In this document: piece after piece, positions 56,336-64,000 of the stretch
Layout: every line of letters starts with the position of its first letter
Numbering within the stretch: the first letter of the stretch is position 1
Source of the DNA: Symsagittifera roscoffensis
Lineage: Eukaryota; Xenacoelomorpha; Acoela; Convolutidae
DNA length: 64,000 nucleotides
Assembly (NCBI RefSeq): GCF_963678635.1
Contig: NC_087069.1
Coordinates: 51,470,938 to 51,534,937 of the forward strand
Direction of reading: 5' to 3'
Translations under genes and position numbers: made by a program
The notes under the pieces: model-generated
Database searches by the model: none
Told to the model about the DNA's origin: nothing
Seen by the model: the letters and a program-made list of their open reading frames with translations, nothing else

Positions 56336-56580
56336 GCAAAACCTTCAGGTAATTCTTAATTGCGTAAAAATTTTCTAGTGTTTTTCCTAATATGTGTGGA
56401 AAATTTTATCAAATTTCTTTTTACATTTGTGCAAACTTGAGCACTAAATTGAGTTTTAATTTTTTTTCAATGATTTATCCTGAACTTCTCATCTGTTCTC
56501 ATAGTTAAAATGGAATTGAGGAAATTAATTAATTGCAAAGTACGACGTTAATACCAAACAACAATTATTTACAAAAGTTT

Positions 56581-57088
56581 TTAATCAAAGAGCTGTCGAG
56601 AGTTCTGGAGGTTCTCTATAGAACGCAGAGCTGGACGAGGTTGTAGTGGTTGTTGTGGAGCTGGAGGCCTCATTGTTTCTGAGAAACCCTCATCTTCAAC
56701 TATTCTGATGCGGTTATCGACAGACACTGCTTCCTCCCATGGAAAGAGGAAACTCTCGAATGGTTGAGCCACATATCTAGAGTCAGGAGTGTCGGGGTAG
56801 TTCATTCCCGCGTGATCAGCCACTTCCTCCTTCATTTGAATTTCTCCAATTTGGTTCTCTGTCTAGGGCACTTGCATCATATGATGTTCGTTGAAATCCC
56901 TTTGCATCACTTCCACCATGTGCCAGGATCGGGATGTCCATTCGTGCCAGACAACATCCAGTGACTGTTTCCAGCACTTGCATTTGTACTAGATCAGGCG
57001 AAAAATCTACAGAGTACATGAGGTTGCTGTTTTGTACTGAGAAGAACATTTTGAGCAATAAGTTGAGTATAAGATACAAAGTAAACAC
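56581..57088 (-). pseudogene. Coding remnant, unknown family, one stop and one likely frameshift
   Basis: The stretch is distinctly GC-richer than its surroundings. On the minus strand one frame reads 41 codons (56,988-56,866; CWKQSLDVVWHEWTSRSWHM, then VEVMQRDFNEHHMMQVP), a TAG at 56,863, then 93 codons to a TAA at 56,581 (VADHAGMNYPDTPDSRYVAQ ... LRSIENLQNSRQLFD). Upstream the sense seems to continue in another frame (NLMYSVDFSPDLVQMQ). The residues look like a real protein: Trp-rich, then acidic, then a Pro/Gln tail. I do not recognise it. Each TAG also follows a pyrimidine-poor but AG-ending context, so short introns are a less likely alternative. Confidence 0.5.
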
Positions 57089-57254
57089 ATGAATGATTCA
57101 GAGCTGAGAATGGGTAGCTGACGGAAGATAAATTGAAATTAAGGTATTTAGAGCTGAGAGAGGAGGTAGTCGACGGTAATTTAGTTGAGAACAAAATAAT
57201 TTTTAGTTACGAAAGAGGAGTCATTTAGAAATCGATCAAATAGTTTAGGAAAAG

Positions 57255-58800
57255 TTTTTGCTCCTATCTATGCGAGGTCGAAAAAACATTTTAGAAAAAA
57301 ACTGTTGGTCGAGCAACTCGAGAAAGTCGAAGTATATCAGGTTTGCTCGAGAAAATCAAATTGAATCTATGCGGGCTCGAAGAAACAAAGAAACTGGGTC
57401 GAACAAAGTGAACAATTTTTTCGGTTCGAGAAAGTTGTTGGGTCGAGAAAGTCAAGAAATTTATCAGTGAATTCGAAACATACCGAAAGCTGGTCGAGCA
57501 CCTCGAGCCATGGAAAACAATCTTGACCTGTTTGCAGGAGGTAGCATCTTATTTACAGACCATCACGACCGGAGCACGCATCTTTCAGGCTCTATCCGTG
57601 ACAGTACAACCCTGTCCAGACTAGTAATTTTAGGTCTCTGAATTAAATTTGGCGCGTTGCGCGTTTAATAAAATCTGGATGTAAAATCTGGATTTTAACG
57701 ATCATAATGGAGTAATATTTTAGCTCTAGAAAGTTCGATAGGTCGAAACATATCAACTTTTGGTCCAAAAATCCAATAACAAATTTTCAATTTTTCAAAA
57801 AACTGTCGGTCAATTAAGTCGATGAAGTCGAAACATATCAAGTATGATCGAGAAGTTCGAAATATATCTATGCTGGCTTACAAAAACAAAATTTACCAAA
57901 TGGTCGACCGAGAAAGACGATAAAATCAAAACAAATTGAATTATGGTCAAAAAAATCAAAAGTATCTGAACTGGGTCGAACAACGTGGAACAATTTGTTG
58001 GGTCAAGAAAAATCAAATTTTGGTCGATAAAGTCGAGGCTTCATTCGAAAATCTCGAACCGGAGAATATAATCTTGACCTTTTCGTAGGTAGTAGCATCT
58101 TATTTTTAAACCATCGCCAGCGGAGCACGCATCTTGCAGGCTCTATCTGTGACAATACAACCCTGTGCAGACTATTAATTTTAGGTCGCTGAAATAAATT
58201 TAGCGCGTTGCGCGGTTAATAAGTCTGAGCTGAGAATCTGGATTTTAACCGATCATAATGGATCTGAGATGCATCAACTGAGTTTTGGAAAAGTTTTTGC
58301 CCTTATCTATGCGTCCAAAAGTCAATCTGTGGAGTCAAAACATCAATCGAGAACGTCGAACATTTTTTTTGGTCGAGAAATTTTTTGAGTCAAAAAGTCA
58401 AAAAAATTGGTCCCGAAAATCAAAACATACCGAAATTCAGTCGAAAAGCCAATATTTGGTCGAGAAAGTCGAGTCATACCGATTTGGCTTGAAAAAAACT
58501 CAGACATAAATCGAGCAAATCGAGCCAGGGAAAATAATTTCGACCAGTTTGCAGAAGATAGCTATTTAATTAGATACCATCGCTACCGAATCACGCATCT
58601 TGCATGCTCTATTCGTGACAATAAAACCCTGTCCAGACTATTAGTTTTTTGGCGTTGCGCGTTTAAAAAAGTCCTCGTTGGAAATCTGGATTTTAATCGA
58701 TCATAATGGATCTGAGATGGATCAACTGAATTTCGAAAAAAACTTCTCAACTATGAAGTGTCGAAAAAAAACATTTAAAAAAATTCTCGCGCGAAAAAAT
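57255..58800 (+). repeat. Second degenerate GTCGA array, three higher-order units
   Basis: Higher-order units begin near 57,240, 57,715 and 58,255, each with (in order) ataatggatctgag-like, tttttgccyttatctatgcg, 22-mer derivatives, gtagcatcttattt and caaccctgtccagactat blocks. This is the same architecture as 46,610-47,510, and again it stands directly left of a C copy. Confidence 0.8.
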
Positions 58801-59153
58801 TAAGAAAGTCGAAAAGTCCATTTTTGGTCCAGAAAGTTTCAATGGATGAAATTTTAATTTTTTATATACGGAAATAATTTTTTTGACTTTAAAAGGCGCG
58901 ATATTGAAATGAGATTTTTTGGAGTGATACTTTTTTGCATGATTTGGCCAAGTAATTTTTGCTCGATACCGTACACTAAACACATCATACTAATGCGTTG
59001 CTGAAAGTATCAGAAAACTAGAATTTTTTTCAATCTTTAAATTCAATCATCAGACTCCAAAAATTCAACTTCTTCCTTTTTTCTTGCTACAGAAATGGAG
59101 AAACTCACAAACATGAAACTGAAAATCGTTTTTCGTCAATCCACTACCGGCTC

Positions 59154-59441
59154 TCAACGGGACAAGTCCCTATGAAATCCACCCGTTCGACCACGTGAAA
59201 TAATTCTGTTTCTTCCATCTGTTCGACGTGACAAGTGACGACCGGAACGCTCATCTGTTCGACGAGACAAGTGACGACCGGAACGCTCATCTGTTCGATG
59301 TGACGCAACAACTCCGGGTCCCATGAGCGACACTAAGCGTCCGCTCCTTCCCATTCCCAGAAGTCCCCGCTTTTCCGATAGTCCCAATCGAGTCATGCTC
59401 AACAAAATGACAAAAACCATAGCCAGAGAAACGAATTTCAT
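59154..59441 (-). CDS. Putative secreted dibasic-rich peptide precursor, 95 codons
   Basis: The ATG at 59,441 opens a clear signal peptide (MKFVSLAMVFVILLSMTRLG), then SEKRGLLGMGRSGR, then tandem RTDERSGRHLSR units (two full, one partial) and a short Arg/Gly tail. KR and RR pairs and GR motifs recall precursors cut by prohormone convertases, with Gly as possible amide donor. The function is unknown, and the RTD units mirror a DNA tandem repeat (39 bp, 59,216-59,310). A TATAAATA element lies about 115 bp upstream. Three decayed relatives (C1, C2, C3) share the leader-SEKR-G region. It may be a real young gene family or a fortuitous frame in a repeat; no splice structure was worked out. Confidence 0.5.
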   Translation of the reverse strand: MKFVSLAMVFVILLSMTRLGLSEKRGLLGMGRSGRLVSLMGPGVVASHRTDERSGRHLSRRTDERSGRHLSRRTDGRNRIISRGRTGGFHRDLSR

Positions 59442-59547
59442 TTTTTAAATTTGCAGTTTTTTTTTCTCACGGAAAGTCAAATTTTAAGTTCGATACAACT
59501 GTATGGTTGAGCATTGAAAAATTTAATGAAATAATTTGGATGAAGAT

Positions 59548-59590
59548 TTGTTAATATTTATATGGATGTTTTCAAACGATCTAAAGTCAA
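59548..59590 (-). promoter_or_regulatory. C4 promoter block with TATAAATA
   Basis: Minus strand: gactttagatcgtttgaaaacatcca, then TATAAATATTAAC (TATA at 59,555-59,562). The block is kept in all four C copies, although their other noncoding parts differ more. Confidence 0.65.
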
Positions 59591-60245
59591 AATAAAAGGT
59601 TTTGTAGATTTTACATGAAGGCCAAGAAAAATGTAAAATTCTTAGCTTTTACTGTCTGACCTAAGATAAAGGTCTATATTTCTTATTATTCATCTACAAA
59701 TACTTTCTTATGCCAATTGTTTCATAGAACTTTACATAAATCACACATTGAGAGCTCTTTTATTACGAATTTGGTCTTTTGAAACATCTAATTAAGGAAA
59801 TTGAGCTACGCTTGGAAAAAATAACCTAATTATGAGCATCAGTCGATAGATAAATGGTTTGATGCTTGGCATAAAGTTAACTTTGTAATTTTGATTGACA
59901 GAATGCACAACATTATTAAAATTGCCAAAAAAAAGCTGTTTGATGAAATGTTTGTTATTCTGTTTCAAGCTAAACCATTCCAGAAAAATTTTGATGTTTA
60001 AAATCTCAGATAGACAATGTTTATTGCGTCCTTGGGAATTTTGTTTCAAACTGTTATTTAAGAAAAAAAATACTTCAAAAATCATCTGCGAAAATTGTAC
60101 TCTCAGTGTTTTCTTCTTTGTCTTGTAAATATATTTTACTGCCTTGAGATATGCCGTCACTAGATATTTTTTCACTTTAAATTTGCATTTCACGAAAAGT
60201 TTTGAAATATATCGTGAAAATGAGAAAAAAAAGTGAATCACATTA

Positions 60246-60888
60246 CGAGGCCAAACTGTGCATTTTGAAAGTCGTAAGCAGATTCCACAACAAGGACGCT
60301 CCCTTTGTTTTTCTTTTTTTCTTTCCCCGGGTTGAGCTCCATACACCAGAGCTCCATACAATTGAGCTCCATACAATTCCATGCATCAAGTATGTGGAAA
60401 AACGCTTGTCATACAATTTTCATACAATTCGAAAACTTAAAACAATCACCATTAAAAAAACTTTGCCAAAAACTAAAAGTTTGTTGCTTTTGTTATATCA
60501 ATTGTGAAAGACGATGCATTGTAAATGCAAAGATGGTCCAACTTTTGGTGCTTTGAGTAACCAAAGTCTTTCTCGCTTGTGTTCGGCTGCAAACACATCC
60601 GAAAATTTTTCAGAAATAAATTTAGAAAGAAAGTAAAACTTTTTCATTTATGGAAAAATGTTTATCATAGAGATTTCATACAATTTTTTGTACGTATGGC
60701 CTTGTATGGAATTATATGAAAAGAAGTTTCTTATTTATGGTAATGGTATGATAAGAAGTTTCGGTCATCCCGGGTCATTTCCTTTAATCGTGCCGACAAA
60801 AACTTAACATGTATAAAGACTTGTCTCTGGAATCCAGGAACATACAGACGCAAAGTTGTGCGCCTATCCAGTGCACAGTTTGGCCTCC
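60246..60888. mobile_element. 643-bp TA-flanked inverted-terminal-repeat element
   Basis: The ends CGAGGCCAAACTGTGCA and TGCACAGTTTGGCCTCC are inverted repeats of 17 bp with one mismatch, each flanked by TA (60,244-60,245 and 60,889-60,890). Removing it restores the C-unit sequence seen in C3 (gtgaatca...ttaaactc...gcccagtt), which confirms insertion. TA targets and short terminal repeats fit the Tc1/mariner class. No transposase frame is present, so it is non-autonomous. Inside is a short tandem of gagctccatacaattgagct type at about 60,337-60,380. Confidence 0.85.
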
Positions 60889-61655
60889 TAATGCAATTAG
60901 AAATTAAACTCTTGACATTTTGGCCAAGTTAAAAAAACTGATGAAAATCGATTGATATCTAATGAATTTAACGATGTACATGTTAATTTGTTCAACCAAA
61001 CAAGAGAACTGTCTAATAAAATAGCCTTTTGGTTGAATTTTAGAGGAAAATTCTTGTTCAACCTTGAGTCTCCTTCATCACGTAACTATACCAATTTCCC
61101 CGCCCACAAAAGCATTCCTGATGAAAAACAAACAAATGTGTTTGAAGTACAATGATGATGTAATAGGACGAACTCTCTCTTGATTTCTAGCTTCAAATAA
61201 ATCACTTCCGGCCAATTTCTATGCAATGTGAAGAAAAAGAGGAATAAAACCGGATTATAATTGCACACGCTTGATAAGGCTATTTAAAAGCTGCTCTATG
61301 ATTTACAGGAGCCTTAATTTTTAGTTGGCGAGTCTGGGAATCTAATTGAACAAAAAGTGGTTAAAATTTCAGTTTGAATAGACAAATTTACAAGAAAACA
61401 ATGAAAATTTTCAAAAAAAGTTTTTTTTCTAAAGATCAATTGCCACGTGCCATTTGAAAAGCTGAATAAAACTTGGATATTAAATTACGATTTTCTCAAA
61501 CTGGACTCAGTCTAAAAAAATTTTTTGAGTCTGAAAAATTTCTATATTGTGCAATTTCTCTTACCTTTGATAGGTAAAACTTATCATTGTCCTATATGAA
61601 GATCAAGTTTCTACTTAAAAACAAATTTAAAAAATAAAATTTTGAGATTGAACCC

Positions 61656-61697
61656 CTTTCAAACTTTGTCGGTTTCAAAACCGACAAAGTTTGAAAG
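61656..61697. repeat. Perfect 20-bp hairpin from an inverted duplication
   Basis: ctttcaaactttgtcggttt is followed, after a 2-nt loop, by its exact reverse complement. C2 has only the first arm (ttttaaactctgtcggtta) and then the shared right-hand sequence. Confidence 0.9.
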
Positions 61698-62675
61698 TTT
61701 GAAACAAATGAGGCTCACTTTGATGACTCAGTTTTGTCAGCTATTCAGTCGAAAATTGGTTTGCTTCTAACATATCTTCACATATCTGCAAATTTTTTCA
61801 TCAGTTTCGTCTTCAAAGTTTTTGTCCATGGCGTTAGTAATCCCAAAATTACGAAAAATGAGAACAGATGAAAAAATTAAACGTTAGCTCATGGCTTCAA
61901 AACCCTTCAGATAACATAGGATTTTTTTGCCGACCATGGCACGTTAAAAAATCGAAATTGGCCTGGTAAAAAAAATCCGAGAACAAATCTTCCCCCAATT
62001 TTTTCGAAAATGCTCGATTTTTCTAGAGCATATCGTTGTTTGTTTTTTTTTTTTTGGGGGGGGGCTCATTCTCACCTCAAAATTAGTATATGGAAAATTT
62101 GAGGTTCAGTTAACTGAAAATAGATAACGGAACTTAGTGCCAAAAAGGAGGGAGCACTTTGTGGGTTGGGAACCGTTCTTCTAATTATAGTTTTGGCTCT
62201 AGGTAATAACCTGCAATTCCGATAACTTTTGGGAATCCGACAGCTTTTAGAACACTTCAGCAAACAATTCTTAATCTCAGCCTGGACAAAAAAGTTGACT
62301 TATGAATGGACTAAAACCCAAGCACAAATCTTCCCCCACTTTTTTCGAAAATGCTCAATTGTTCTAAAGCATATCGTTTTGAAAAGATGCCGTTTAAAAG
62401 AATGTCCCCTCTCCACCTCCCTTTGCTTAACCAACCAATTTGCCTCATTTATTTTTGGCATGTTTTCTATTCCGAAGTAGTTGGTCACCTACGCGCCAGG
62501 AGCAAAAAATTACATTTATACTATTACAATTATACTAAATTTTGTCACAGGCTTTCAAATAAAACTGTCTCAGGTCAACTTTAATGCTTTCATTCAGTAT
62601 AAAAATGCAAACACACAAGCAATTTGTAGCAATTGCTTATGATGAGAGCTGTTTGATTAAAAAAACTAATAGCAA

Positions 62676-62925
62676 AGTCTAACAAAACTGCTCGTATCAG
62701 AACAAAGCTTTGAAGGTTTCGACTGTCTTCTAAGGTCTATGAAGCACGGAGCAGTAATAGCAAGAAAAAATTAAATGTAATAAAAATAAAAGTAACTTTT
62801 TTCGGGATTTGTTGTGAAAACTATACCCCCACACGCAATATAAAGTACGAAGTTATAAATTTTGGTCGTAATAACACATCAATTATGGCAATTGTTCTTT
62901 CAACCAATTTGGAAATAATTTTAAT
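62676..62925 (+). repeat. Repeat A, left-part copy
   Basis: It begins acaaaactgctcgtatcag, continues with gaaggtttcgactgtct, cccacacgcaatataaagta and caattatggcaatt, and breaks off after accaatttggaa. The next kilobase (62,926-63,889) shows no gene; a small hairpin, ggcgctccagaggagcg, lies at 63,229. Confidence 0.75.
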
Positions 62926-63889
62926 TTCTAGGCTTGTCCTAATTTGCTATCAGATAGCTCGTAAAAAGTTCAAATCACCTTTTCACTCGAATTTAAAATG
63001 AGAATGAATAGTTTAAAAATTTTGTTTTTCGTAAGTTTTGGACACGACCAGTAGAACTGTGCTCGAGATCACATAAAAGTTACTCTTTTGTTTTGAACTG
63101 ATTTTAAACCCAATTTTTGTTTAATAACTATTCAATTTTTTCACCATATGAAAAATTTGAGATTTTTCTTTAATTTGGTAAGAAACGTTTTTTTTGACTT
63201 TTTGACTTTTTGATTTTACAAAACGGAAGGCGCTCCAGAGGAGCGTAGCGACCAGCAAAACCGGGTTAGCTATTGCCCCCTAAACCAAACGGCCATGCCT
63301 TAAAAATTCGAAGGACATGATATAAAATGTTTCACGGTACACTGAATCACATGAAAGAAGCTTTGATATCGATATCCTCTAAGCAAATTCAAATGACATC
63401 ATGCATCTGCAACTAACAAGATATCCATTTTTGCAAAAAAAAAATTAAATTTTATATCTAATTTTTGAACCGAATTTTATAGTTATTAGCTTGGTTTTCT
63501 GACCACTTATATCTCATATTTCATTATTTTTAGAAACCTTTTCAAGCAAACCAAGAATTGCGCTTGAAATCGTTAGGACATTACTAGTTCCCAGTTAAAA
63601 TTAGTCCGAAAAAAATTCAGGCTCAACCGGAATCGCTCTAAGTTTTAAATTTTGTATTTTATTGCTAAAATGTTAATTGAACGTATAAGCTAGTCCCCTA
63701 AAAGTTGCCAAACCTTGAAAAATTTATCGCTAATCCTTAAAGTTAACAGCAAAAGTTTGAGCCTGTAAATGAATCAGTTTTTCAATACGCAAAACCCTTG
63801 CAATTGAACAAAGTGATGAGACATTTAGAGCTTAAAGCTGTAATAAACCCTGTTTTTCGAAAGGAAAGTGCTTATTCTCACTCTCATTA

Positions 63890-64000
63890 ATGGCTTCCAA
63901 TAGTCATTGTATATATTGCCATAAATATTTTCTCACCCCGGAAAGCTATCAACAACATTTGCTGAAGAAGCACGCATTGCCAGTTTGGGATGACATCGAG
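63890..64000 (+). CDS. Start of a C2H2 zinc-finger ORF, cut by the window
   Basis: The ATG (context ttaATGG) opens 37 codons to the edge. MASNSHCIYCHKYFLTPESY and then QQHLLKKH form an intact C2H2 finger (C-x2-C-x12-H-x4-H), followed by ALPVWDDIE. It may be the first exon of a host gene or the start of a transposon ORF. Too little is visible to decide. Confidence 0.6.
   Translation, partial: MASNSHCIYCHKYFLTPESYQQHLLKKHALPVWDDIE

Larger units (their letters stand above)
58860..61735. repeat. Family C unit, copy C4
   Basis: Full-length diverged copy with the peptide ORF, the promoter block, the aaacaagagaac segment and the right-hand landmark gatgactcagtttt. It carries a 643-bp TA-flanked insertion (60,246-60,888) and a 20-bp inverted duplication (61,656-61,697) not found in C2. 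Confidence 0.85.

Overview
The window is AT-rich nuclear DNA from an animal. It has GT-AG introns, long repeat-filled introns, simple-sequence repeats and a collagen prolyl 4-hydroxylase alpha-subunit gene. The species cannot be read from the sequence. Env-bearing Ty3/gypsy elements are known from insects, tunicates (including larvaceans) and other invertebrates, so they do not settle the point.

Region 1 (1-19,884): a diverged LTR fragment (1-349), then a plus-strand prolyl 4-hydroxylase alpha gene. Eleven exons join in phase from a signal-peptide exon (1,085) to the middle of the catalytic domain (19,712), giving 481 codons with no internal stop. They include a 47-nt exon and the iron-binding HxD pair. 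The last roughly 60 residues are not found in the window. Introns hold two dispersed repeat families (A and B), microsatellites, G-runs, a fold-back element, a 36-nt coding-like array and degenerate duplicates of the start of exon 9.

Region 2 (19,885-38,783): an 18.9-kb LTR retroelement sits 173 bp into the intron after exon 11, in the same orientation as the gene. Its LTRs differ at 5 of 403 aligned positions. It carries a basic ORF, a gag with a CCHC knuckle and an Asn/Arg-rich tail, protease, RT-RNase H, integrase with a GPY/F motif, a two-helix mini-ORF, a 377-codon frame with no Met, an env, and a 3' accessory gene followed directly by a splice-donor consensus. Pol, env and the accessory gene carry stops or frameshifts, so this copy is probably inactive. 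It is about twice the usual length for such elements and is the most unusual object here.

Region 3 (38,784-64,000): a 200-N gap begins 8 nt before the expected LTR end. After it comes a repeat landscape with four copies of a 2-3 kb unit (family C). On the minus strand each C copy carries a conserved TATA-type promoter block and a small ORF; the 59.2-59.4 kb copy encodes an apparently intact secreted, dibasic-rich peptide precursor. Between the C copies lie arrays built from one 22-bp motif, an 895-bp direct duplication (D), an inverted repeat around a decaying zinc-finger ORF, a minus-strand coding remnant of unknown family, and a 643-bp TA-flanked element with a readable empty site. The window ends inside a new zinc-finger ORF.
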